This document shows positions 24,741 to 36,700 of a stretch of DNA of 64,000 nt, in pieces. This DNA is from Lycocorax pyrrhopterus obiensis (taxonomy: Eukaryota; Chordata; Aves; Passeriformes; Paradisaeidae): NCBI GenBank assembly GCA_014706295.1, contig JACSVZ010000006.1:27152629-27216628 (forward strand), given 5' to 3'. Position numbers and translations under genes: made by a program. Position 1 is the first letter of the stretch; every line of letters starts with the position of its first letter. The notes beneath the pieces are model-generated. The model was not told where the DNA came from and did no database searches. It saw nothing but the letters and a program-made list of their open reading frames with translations.

Positions 24741-27700
24741 AGTTCCCGGCGCTGAAGTACTGAAACAGCCTTGACCTTTTATGTATTAACTTTTTTTTAC
24801 AACTTTAGGGACTATATTTACGTTGATGGTAATGAAACATATAAACTAAACCTTGCCCATGTGGTGGACCTGTCAGTGCAGAGCACTGTGAGCACTCAGG
24901 GGTCTGCTCAAATGGTTTCACAATTGAAATGTTAAGAACGTGTCTCAGTAGTAATCTGAAGAGTTGCCCTAATATTCTACATGTGAAGATAATCTGTCAC
25001 AGTTGATATCCTGGGAATTTTATTCTTAAATAGTGTGTTTCTTTTCTCTTACGGTAGATGAAAATGAAGCAGAGAGACCAGAGGAAGAAAAATCGAGGTG
25101 AGTATCCTGATAACTGGAAGCCCTGTAGCATGGTTGCACAAAAATTGTGTTCACTACGTTCTTCTTCCCAGCTGCTTGGAAGTTGGTAGCACCTGAACAC
25201 GCTCTGATGTCTTTGAAAATGTCCTTAAGGTAGTGTGTTTGGACTTTGCTTTTCTGTGAAGTGGCTTTACCGGTGAAATTGTGTTACTTAGGTGTGAAAG
25301 TTAGTTTAACTGTGTGGACGGCAATAACCCCTCACAAAATGCCAACAGGTTACAATTACAATTATTTTTGTAATCATTGTGCTTTATGGTCTTAATAGTG
25401 GATCAGGACTTGATTTGTTTGAGATAATTTAGCAACTAAAAAACATCCTGTCTCCCAAAGAGTTTGCAGTGTAGTTAAAAAAACAGGAATACAAGGAAGC
25501 AGATGAAGATTACAAGGTAGTTTCGCATACAGATCACGCTTAGGTTTCCAGGGTTGGTTTGTTTTTTTTTTACCAGTGAGACAGTATTTGAAAGAAACTT
25601 AGAAAAGCTATGGAAGTATTTGGGGGAGCCTGCTTTAGTTACAAAGAGCTGTACGAGAGCACAAAGATGCTGCCTTGAAAACCTAACAAAGTTAATGGAG
25701 ATTAGTAACAAGGACTGACTGGGAAAAGGAATCAGTCGCTTGTGCTGAATGAAAGAAATTCTCATAATTGGTAAAATATGGAAATTGTTGATTGTCAAGA
25801 TGTATTAAACAAATAAAGGGAAAGTCAATACATGAAAACATGCACTGTTATTTTCTATAGATGTTTCAATTTTTTCACTGAGAACTCTTGCATTTAGTTG
25901 GCCTTGGTGGACTGCTTGTTCATAACCTTGCTCAGTTGCTTTTTTGAATTCATGTCAACTTTTGATGAGTGCAGAATGATAAAGCAGTAATGACCTCCAC
26001 CACCTGACTATATATGATATTACTGTGAAACAGCTACTAGGTGTAATTATTTCATTCTCGTTATTGCTGTAGTAGAAGAAACAGAGTTATTTTCTGTCAC
26101 TTTTTCCCTGTCACTTAACAGGTTTTTAGACCTCCATTGCGTTCGTCTTGAATCCCATCTCTTCCAGAACAAAGAATTCTAGTTATTTACTTGCTCTTTA
26201 TGTAGAAGCTATTCCATATCAGTTGATTTCTTATGTTCAGTTACCTTTTCTTGACCTGTCATCTTTGTCAGCATTACTGTTATTTAGGAAAATCACTTGC
26301 GTGGAGGGCAAAATGATCTTTAGAAACAGTGTACTCCAGTTTTTGGTCAATAGTGTCTAGCTTGGCATTTGGCTGTCTCAATGCATAGTTTTGGACAAAA
26401 AGCATAGCAAATATTAACTTAGGCATCTTAGGAGTTGTGTTTGGAGCTGTGGAAGTATGGGGACAGTTCACCTGTTAAAAGTTTTGATCTCTGGCCTCTC
26501 AGTTTTGGCATTGTTTGTATATACAAAAAAGTGGGAGGTGTTATTCAGGTTCTGTAGCTAGTCTGTTGTTTTACCAGGTGATGAAGTGAAATGATCAAGC
26601 TTGAATCCTGAGGCAATAGCTGGGCTGTATTGGATGTAACGCTCATGAGTGGGTTGCCAACAGAGTATGGGGTTAGAATCATTCTATTCAATAAAAATTG
26701 GCAATTGCTCACTCTGTTTCAGAAGTACCTTTTTAGTGAAAGAATATGGTTTCCCTGCTTACTCTGCTATTTGTGGTGCAGCATCCTAGCAGCTAATGGG
26801 ACTGTGGAAGTTGAAATATTGCTGTGTAAGAAGCAGCAGCAGGTAGGCCCAGTGAGACAGCTCATTTGCATGGATGTCACAGTACTCGTCCTTTTAGATG
26901 GACCAGTAGTTTTAGAAATTTTACAGTTCTCAGTCTACAGTTAAAATATAATGGAACTAGTCATTGAATTTTAACTATTCCATATGGTAGAAGAAAATTT
27001 CACAATGCTGATGTGGGAATTCTGTTTCAGTGAAACATTACCTATGGGTGTTTCAATGTTTTTTTTCCATTATGTCGTTGGTAAGTGTCAGTCTGCAGTG
27101 AAAAAAAATCCCAAACAACTTATTGTCCCTTCATATGTTACGAAGTATTTCAGTTTGATTTCAAAAGAAGATCCAAGTGTAATGCCTCATTACTTCCAAC
27201 TATTCTACAAACATCCAGTTAGTATGATTAATGATAGCTGAATATTGCTAATATAAAGTTATATTCGTCTAGATTTTTTTAGTAAGTTGACTTTGTTTTT
27301 TAATTAATAATGAAGACTACTGGAGCCTTGGCTTTTTGTCTGGAATGATGTAGCAAAGCTTTTTTTTCATCATTAGCTGATACCTGTGAAATAATATGTG
27401 CATAAATACCTAGTTTCATCTTTTCCTGTTTGTTTTTGTTTAAGTGCTCCACCCCCACCTGGAAGTGAAGAGGAAGCTGCAGAAAATGGCGTTGTGAAAA
27501 CGGTAGTTTTAAATGTGTTTTTGAAATACTACTTTAATATGTTTTGATTCTATGACTTATCGGGAATTGATAATTTGACTAGAACTTACATTTAAATGAA
27601 TTGATGCCTAAGTGTGTGCTCTTTTCTTTTCTATAATGTGTTTGTGATCTGCAGAAACTGTAGAAATTACTAAATTAGGGCATTAAATTTCCAGCTGCAG

Positions 27701-30700
27701 TCCACTTTTTAAATCCAACTTACAGAAAATAAATGAATAGTACTCCCAGTTTTTGGGGGGGGGGGCAGAAAGATGGTGCTTGAAGGCAGCTCTCTTTTCT
27801 CAAAGACATCTTTTTCAAAATGATAGTCTGTTTTTTCTCACTGATAGGAAAATAAAGTCCTCTGATCATTTTTCTTTTTTTGAATGTGATAAGCAAGCAG
27901 CATTTGCAGAACTGTGTTAAAGTATGAACCAGGAGATGAATTACACACGCCTTTCAGAGGCAACATAACACTTGTTTTGTAGTAGACTTCAGTGTTTAGC
28001 GTGTTTGATAACTTCAGTGCTAGTATGATAAAGGAAAGGACCAGGAAATTAGATTTGCAGTTGCGGTGTTGATTAAAGGATTCAGGTTACTGTGAATGGG
28101 AACAATTTAAGTATGTTCTATGAGCAAATTGTAGTTTTACTTCAGTGGGATTTTTTAGCTTGTGTCTTCCAAGAAATACCTTTAAGTGATGCAGAAAACA
28201 TTATTGAGGTATTTGTGCAAGTTTCAAGGACTGGCCTCTTAATGAAATACTTTTTTTTTCAGTAACTCTAATGCTTTATTTATGAAAGGCATTACAATGT
28301 ATTTAAAATTGGAGAAAAAGTTATTAAAACTTTAAAACTTATTTCAGTTGTTCAAACTGAAAAGCTACTTAAAGTGCATGAAAGGTGTTTAGTGTGATGC
28401 TAATGTAAGTGGGTGGTAAAGTTCTTAGGTACAAGGCAACAATAATACTTTTTTGGAATTGCTGATCTTAAAGTATTTCTGGAAATCCATTTAGGCTCAG
28501 TTTTCTTGTACTTGCATATTTTTGTATTTTTTATTTATGTAAAGCCTGGCATTGTTAGCATATCATTAGAATATCTCCTTAAAACTGAGAACTTAATGGT
28601 AAATGGTGTTCATGAAGGTTCAGCAGCAGCTTAGAAAAATGGGTGTTGTTCAAGTTGGTTGAATAGGAACAAGTGAATATTTCTGTGAGGAGGGAACTAA
28701 GAAATCATTGATTGTAAGTGAAGTGGATTTTGGTTGATAAGGTGCGTGATCCAGGCAAAGTTTTATTTCCTGTTTGATGCCTTTTTAGTGGCATCTGTGT
28801 GGGTTGCCTGGTGGGTGATGAATTTGCACTTTTCAGCCATATGGCATTGAAAGACTGTCTTCAGCTGTCATTTACAGAATATCCATACTGATCTAGACTT
28901 GCCCTATCTCCCTCGACTCAAGAATAGACTCTTTATTGTTATGTAAATTATATTAATGTTGTGTAGCAAGGGTGAACTGCGCTCCAACATCTTATCTTCT
29001 AAGGAGCTGTTGATTTTTGTCTAATTTATATACCAGGCAACTTAATAGATGATATAATAGACAAAGACTAGAACTCAGCTGTGCATGGATAACTGCAGGC
29101 TGCCTGGGCAGAATCAACTTGGCGTCGATGTGTTCAGCCTCTTGCTGAGGGATTCCAATATGTAAATAAGGGTGATTTGGTTGGAAAAGTTCACTTGGAT
29201 TCCACAAAGTTTTTGAAGAAGTTCCTCACCAAAGGATTTGAAAAACTATTCAGTGACAGAATGAGTCCCACATGGATAACTGATTTGCAATAGATAGAAA
29301 ACACAGGGCAGAAATCAAGGTTCTGTTTGCACAGTGAAGGAAAGTCACCTCCAGGGAGGATTCTCTGGAATTTTGTGCTTATCTGTGCTGTTTAATGTGT
29401 TTACTTGGAAAAGAGCTAAGTTGTGAAATCACAAGTTTTCTGATGATACAAAGTTGATCAAGACAGTAAGATCAAGGATCAACTATGAAGAACTGACTGG
29501 TTAATACATGGTTATTGAATCCTGCATAGAAAAACGAGTGATGTTCGTTGGGGAAAAAACAGATTTGCAAATAAAATGGTCTGAATTGGTCTTTACCACT
29601 TAGGAGGGACACGTTAAGTGCTAGTCAGGAGTCTAAAAAGCACTTAAACCTTGCGATGTAGCAGAAGGTGAATATAGAACAAAATGGAAGATATCGTACC
29701 ATAAATTCATGGTTCCCTTGCACCCTGAATTCTGACTGCTGTTCTTTCCCCTCATTTCGTAAAGGCTTCACTGCAACTGGGAAAATTGAGAGAAGAGCAG
29801 CAAGAGTAATCAAGATAGTTTTCATATGTGGAATGGCCGAGTAGCCAAGAACTTCTCAGATGGGAAGACAGACATGTGGGATACAGTGGAGGCTAACAAA
29901 ATCATACGTGAAGACTATAAATAAGGATTCATTCCTCATAGTTTCTTCCATAAGAGGACTGGAACTTTTAAATGAAGATCATAGGAGTCAGGATGAAAAC
30001 AAAAGAGGCTAGGTCTTCATGCAGTAAACAGTGCTATGGAAGTCCCTCCAAAGAGTGGGACTGCTGGGAGTTATATGAGTCCAAAGGAAGTCTGGACTAG
30101 TACTTGAGAGTAAGATCCATTGAGGGTTACTAAAAAGACAAACCATAACAGGCTTAGGAAATGTCCTGAGCTGATAATAAGCAGCAGCTGAACAAATTAA
30201 GGAGGAACATCATATGTGCCTTTTTCCTCTCCCCTCTGGCCTCTGTAAGGGGAAGAACGAACCAAAACACCAAACAAACCTGAAGCAGTGGTCTAGATGA
30301 ACTCTTGGTATGAACTGGCACAACTATTTTACCAGCAAGCTTGAGAGCTGTGGGGCAGCATACAGCGTGCTCTTGTATCTGATTTTTCAGTCTATTTGCT
30401 GAAACGTCTCAGTAAGCTTTATGTAGCTTACTGATGTTAGGAACTGAATAGATTTCTCTGAAGTGCAGTGTTCATCATCAACTGGAAAAACATTTGCTTG
30501 ATTTACTCTGGATATATAATTGTTGATGGCAAGAAGGTAGTCTTGCATATCTTTTAGTTCTTTCCTAAATGACAGGGTAAGAGTAGAACCAGTGTGTATG
30601 AGCTAGATAGAGGGAAGAAGGATATTAGATAGTGGAAACTCTTTTATGCTTGAGAAACTGAGCTTAGTATTAAAGACACTTCTCTATTTTGATCTAGGTG

Positions 30701-33700
30701 TTGCAGATGCTTGTAACCTCGTAAATTTACTGTTAATACTACTCAATTCTAATGTCTAGGAACAGGAGAATTTTCTTCTTTCAAAGATTTGTAGAATGGA
30801 TAGTTTTGTCTGGATTGTTTTTCCATTGTGAAGGTAAGTGACTGCTTTTTTGTCTAAGCAGTGACTTTTTCTTTCGTAGAAGGTGGCAGAGGCTGAGGAT
30901 GACAGTGATAGTGATAGTGATGATGATGAAGATGATGTTCAAGTCACCATAGGGGATATTAAGACAGGAGCTCCACAGTTTAGGTAAGTTATTTGCAAAC
31001 ATTAACTGGGGGAACTTTTAAGATTATATTTAATTATTAGCACAGTCTCTTTAATACTTGCCATTTATTTGCCATTTTTTATATTTGTATTTTTAAATTT
31101 ATTTTTTATTTTTATCTTTATTTTTGCTACATATTTGCTATTTAATACTTGCCAAAAATGTCAAATTGTATGCACCATTACTGTCAATTAATAATTTTTT
31201 CAGCTCTTTAACATGTTTTTAATGATACAGCGGCTTGAAAACAAATGAAATGAAGTCAGTGGAGTACAAGGAAGAGTTTTGTATGAGTTTAAATTATGTT
31301 TTCAGATTTTGAGAAATAATTGTATTGTTTGTAAAGGAGCAAGTTGTTTTTTATTATGGAATGGCTATGTTATATAGCATTTTTAGGGTCGTTACTGTGA
31401 CAGTGACATTGTTGTTGCAAAGGATAGAGTGGCAAGAACATGAGAAGTGTTTGTCCCTCATCCTGTTTGTAGTGGATACAGTTCTAATTAGACTTCTATA
31501 GTTTCAATCCCTAGTGATGTTCTCAAATAAGATTTTAAGGATGGAGCTGCAAGTGTCTGGAGATTATTTCTCAAGATCGTGGTTTAGGCATTTGTACTGT
31601 TCTTGCTACTTTTATTGCCCCATATCCCTTCTGGTCTTGAAACAGGGCTTACTTTTCCCTGAACACTTTTGTGCAGTGCTAATTTTACCCAAAATTATGA
31701 AATAATATTTTTCATTGCATGGAAATTTTCTGAGGGAAATGGTTCGCTTGTTTTTCTTGGCAATCCTACTATTTTTATGCTTATTAAAACCAGCGTTACT
31801 AGGGTGCTGTTTCTTAATAGAATTGTGGCAGGTCTGCAGGTAGGTCTGACTCCTGTATATCGTTGTGTTTTTAACTTTAGAATGCAGGTGATTTACTCCT
31901 GTTTGAAACGTAGTATTTTTAAACTTTCAGTATTTCATGTCCTAAAATACTGTGCAAATCAATGTAATACAAAAACCCCCTATTCTTTCAGTTCTTTATT
32001 TTTCTGCTTTCAATAACTGGCAGTATTCTTGTGGTCTAGGCAGTGACTTCAAATTTTGTGGTACTAAAGCAAAACTAGATTTATATTCTCAGTGGATTTG
32101 CTGATGCTCTTTCCATGTATGCTGGAAACAATGAGCATATGATCCTAAATCTATTTAGAGTAGAAAGTTTTATATAGAATAGCCTGTTTTCTGAAAAACC
32201 TTTTTTTGTGGGCAAATTGGATGGAAAGTTCACGGAAGGGCAGTAATCTAAAACAAACTGAACATTGCTGTTCATTTTAACTGCAGTAGAACAAGTCTAT
32301 TTTATAGGGTTAAACAATTTTTCATATAATAGTCAACTGCGGTTTAAAAAAACTCTATAGATTTGTTTGACAAGATCATGCACAAATACAGTGTGGCAGA
32401 TCAGAAGGTTAAGTGTTTTGTGCCAGTTTTGTGCTGTTGTAGCACTTGAAAGAAAATTAGAACTGCATGAAAGTGGATACTGTAAAGTATACCTTGGTTG
32501 CCTAATTGTATGCTAATCTCATGATGTTTATGGGTCACCTGTGAGGATAAGTTAGCTTGCACACAAATGGTAGGGAGAGCTAGCTCTTAATGTTACAAAT
32601 GAACAATACTGTAATTCCTAAGATAGTTAAATCTATTCAGTAGTTAGATTTCTGAGTGCATTTTTATGAAGAAAGCTCTCAAGTGTTTTAGAAAGTGAAA
32701 AATTATTTACTTTTCTGTTGGTCACAAGGATAGACGATTACTAGAAGGACATTGAAACAGCACTTCAGTCATTTTAGAGAAATATTTTCCACTTCTGTAC
32801 AAATTAAATGGAATAATTATGAAAAGAGAAAATTATCCATCTAAACCTTTCCTTTTTTTTTTTAAATTTATTTTGTTTTTACTCTAATCCCCAGACTATC
32901 ATCTGTATCCATATATGAACTGCATTTTTCCTTTCTCTCTCTTCTTCTGGTTCTGTCCATTCTTGTTTCTATCAAGGTCTTTATCCTTTCAACTCAGGAA
33001 GAGTGACTGGGACTTGCTTCACTACTGTATATTAGTTGGAGAAGTTGCTACTGAGCATAGAAAGGTACTCTCTCTTCCTCCTAGGCTGCTCTCTTTACTT
33101 TTACAGTTACCAGCTTGGAAAGCTAGAGATTCAGGATGGTGGTTGAGCCTGGGTCCAATTTGTTTCTGGATCTAGCTCTTGTTTTGTGTTTTTCTTCTGG
33201 TTTAAAAGTTTTCTTTGTCTAATTCATTTTTTTTGTTAATTTCTTTAAGTTATGGAGCAGCGCCTGTGAATCTCAATATTAAGGCAGGAGGACGAGCTTA
33301 TGGATCTTCTGGTAAGAAAATTTACACAGTAATATTAATAGAAAATGAAAAAACGTTGGATTGTTTTGGATTAAGGCAATAATTGTTACTTTTAAGTCTT
33401 CTTGATAAATTTGTGGCTTATTTCTATTCTAAGCGTAATGCTAGCGATAAAATTGCATTTGATAGAGACAGAAGGCTCTAACTTTCTAAGTTTTCTTCAC
33501 AGGTGCAAAAGTTAAAGGACTGGATCTAGATGCACCAGGGAGTATTAATGGTGTGCCACTTCTGGAAGTAGATTTAGATTCTTTTGAAGATAAACCTTGG
33601 AGAAAGCCAGGTAATGTCTGGTTTACATTAACTGTTATGTAGGTGTTCGGTAGGTTATTTTAATAGGGATTCCTATTGACTGCATGTAGATGGCATCTTA

Positions 33701-36700
33701 CCTATCCCTGGGAGGTACTGTACAGTGTAACTTGGGAAAAGCAACTACGTTACTTGTGCCTTCCTGCTGTGCCACAGTGTGTTTGGGTGTGCTGTGTTTC
33801 TTAGTACACATCCCGATCATATGTCAGGAGGAAGAGACAGGCCATTTTTTTGATACATGTATATCCTGAACTCTCCTTGGAAATCTGTGTTCCTGTGGAG
33901 ATTACTGCCGTTGCTCTGTGCCGTGGAATGCAAGATACAGCAAAATGGAGAATAGTTCTGGCAGGTCTTAGCAGGAAGAATGGTGAAACGTAGCTGCCTG
34001 TGCTAGATTGTGTTCGTGCATAGACAACCGTGAGCTTTGAATAAGAAACTGGGACTTTCCACACGGACTTTCCTTGAGTCTCCTCTGTATTGTCTTGTTG
34101 GCTCAAGTGATTTGTCCAGACTTTTCTAATTATACCAGTGTTGATTGGTTTTTTTCAGTTGCAGTACATCTTGCTGCTGCATACAGTTTTTTCCTTGCGT
34201 CTGAGTATTGCTTTGGTAATACAAATTTGTACAAAATGGAAGAAGAAGAAGCCTTTGATGATTATCTAGTGTTCGAACTGTTAGCTATATTAAATATATT
34301 CTGTGCATTTGAGTTACAACTGTTCTCCCTCTTACAATAAAAATACTTCATGGCATCAAATGAAACTAGGAGCCAAAACAAAATGAGAAGTCATATACAG
34401 AACAAGCCAAACAAAAGGGAGTGGTTCTTCACTGAACATAAAGCAAATCTATAGATCTTATATTTATCTTATTGTAAAGATATGGGGGATTATAATATCC
34501 CATGATATTCTCTACTCTTGGTCCCCACTTCATAATGCTAGGCAGTCTATTGTTTCTGACTAAATTTTAATGGTTTTATGACCTTAGCCATGAATACTCT
34601 ATGGCTATTGATTAATTGTACCTTTCAGTTGTGCTTTTTTAGATCAATATCTGTTCAATTTTGATGCTCTAAGTAGAGATGTATATATGTTTAGTGGAGA
34701 AAAGATGAACTTCGTAATGTCCTAAAAAACCTGTGCTTGTCTACTTAAAGGGGCTGATCTCTCAGATTATTTTAATTATGGCTTCAATGAAGATACGTGG
34801 AAAGCTTACTGTGAAAAACAAAAGAGAATACGAATGGGTCTTGAAATTTTGCCAGTTACCTCAACCACAAATAAAATTACGGTAAGTAGTGATTTTTTTG
34901 TATTGTACGTGTTTTTCCCTGTGAAGCTGCTTGTGTGTCGTAAGCTTGTTCTGCCCGGTTCAGTACATTTGTTAGAGTTTGCACCTGACTCCCTCCCTGA
35001 GCCTCGAGTGTTACTGTGTTGCTTCACTGGCAATTGTGTGGATAGTGTGACAGAGAGCTACAGCTAGATTGCATCTGTACCTTTATTGAGATTGTGGCCC
35101 ATCATTTAAGAGTTGTATGGTATCTTAATGGGCAATGTGTTATTTAACTTAGGCTGAAGACAAAGCTATGGAAGTAAGACCAAGTGCAGAGATTCTCGAT
35201 GGCAGATACCATCTTTTTAAGGTGAATTTTAGTAAAATTTTGTTGGTTGCTCTCATTTTTCTTGAGTATTGCTTCCCATGCCAGCACAGACTGATAGAAG
35301 AACAACTGATATGGACACAGCCATTATTTCATACTCTCATCTTACATCAGTGACTTTCTGTATATGTCACAAAATGTGGATTAAAAAGTGTTGCTTTGTT
35401 CGTCACTCTTCTGCAAGCATGTGAGTTAGTGGCCTGGTGAACTAACAAATTTCCCAGTGAAATTATTTTTTCTTGATGTGATGGTTTGTTTGTAGTTGTA
35501 GTGCATACGTTTGTACAGATTAAAGAATTTGTGCAGATGTGGTGGGGAAGCTTTTGTAGATTATGGTATGTTTATTTTTCCTGTGGCATTGTAGCTCTTA
35601 CTGTGTTTTGTAACAGTTATCCTTGACAACTCTGATATGAAAATCAATCTTCCATGTTTTTGTGTTGTCCTTCTGGGGTTAGCGGACAGTAAATCAAGTT
35701 ACGTATAATAATTTTTCCCTTCAGAAATGCTGATTTTCAGAGAATAGAAAGATCTACATGGCAGCATTTATCTTAAGGATTGAACCTTTTTTTATCTTCT
35801 CAGTTTCTCATTTACTCATTTGTTTGACACTAAAGTTAAAATTATAATACAAAGGTTATTTATTTTACCTATTCTCGATATGTAGTCAGTTTTGTTCTTG
35901 AACTGTTGTTGAAGTGAGTTGAAACTGTTTCTTTATTCTGTGTACTCCTGTCAATTGCAAATACAGAACTGTCAATTGCAGACAGGTGTTTTTGTTTTCT
36001 CTTATATGCTACTTGAGGATATTCAGTTATTTTGATTTTATTTCAGCAAGAATAGATCAGAAGGTCCTGGGGCTTTATACCTTCCTCAGATATCATTATA
36101 ATACTGCTGTGGGACCGTAGAAATAGTGGACAGTAGGAGTTACAATTTGCAACTGGCTGTAATTTCAAACTTCTCTGAAATGTTCTGAAGGAAGAAGGAT
36201 AAGTAGTCCAACCCAACACTTCCTCCATTTCTAGCTCAATATTGACTCTGGTGATCAAACAGTGTTGGGGTGCACTATGTGCTGGAAGAGAGATAGGCCC
36301 AGAAGGCCGGAGAGAGAGCTTCTTTCTTGGCCCTGGAGGTGATCCTGGGAGTGCATCCAGGTCACTGGGGATGGGCTGAGAGAGGATTGTGGGTTTCTGG
36401 ACAGTGCTGGACCTATGAGATGTGATAATTGTAGTTTGTGACCTTATAGGGTATTGTTTACTTCTTACCATAACAGGCAATGTGTGTGCACTATCCCAGG
36501 TGATTGGGGGACACTGAGGTGAACATCTTTCCTGTTTATATGATGTGATATCCTGTTGGGTGCTGGTATTTAGGGAATATTTTCCTGCACAATAAATGCT
36601 TTGCATTTCTCCATCTTGTGTGCGGAGTCGTGCCCCTGCGTGAATACTGCAAAACAGTGCAGGTAGTAATTGTGTTGTAAGAGTTTGTTAGGTTTTACAA

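Larger units (their letters stand above)
25098..30879 (+). other. FIP1L1: FIP1L1 introns 2 and 3 (around exon 3)
   Basis: AT-rich intronic sequence of about 2.3 kb before exon 3 and 3.4 kb after it. Intron 3 contains the L3-type LINE relic at about 29195-30240. There is a poly-G tract near 27756-27765. No other gene-like feature was recognised. Confidence 0.8.
30984..34750 (+). other. FIP1L1: FIP1L1 introns 4-6
   Basis: Introns of 2.3 kb, 191 nt and 1.1 kb separating exons 4 to 7. There is a T/A-rich low-complexity stretch at about 31077-31130. The short 191-nt intron 5 (33312-33502) separates exons 5 and 6. No other feature was recognised. Confidence 0.8.

Noticed and set aside
23661..24774. 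Several 200-280-codon open frames on both strands upstream of and over FIP1L1 exon 1
   Set aside because: They lie in extreme G+C sequence where stop codons are rare and translate to Arg/Pro/Gly/Ala low complexity. Only the frame from 24287 matches a known protein.
24809..24933. Possible extra FIP1L1 exon after a polypyrimidine tract and AG at 24807-24808, including a 20-nt microexon to a gtaatg donor
   Set aside because: In the phase set by exon 1 it hits a stop or shifts the frame, and it does not resemble the mammalian exon expected in this intron.
36043..36606. 187-codon minus-strand open frame
   Set aside because: Overlaps the LTR-like insert. No protein family recognised and no coding signature.
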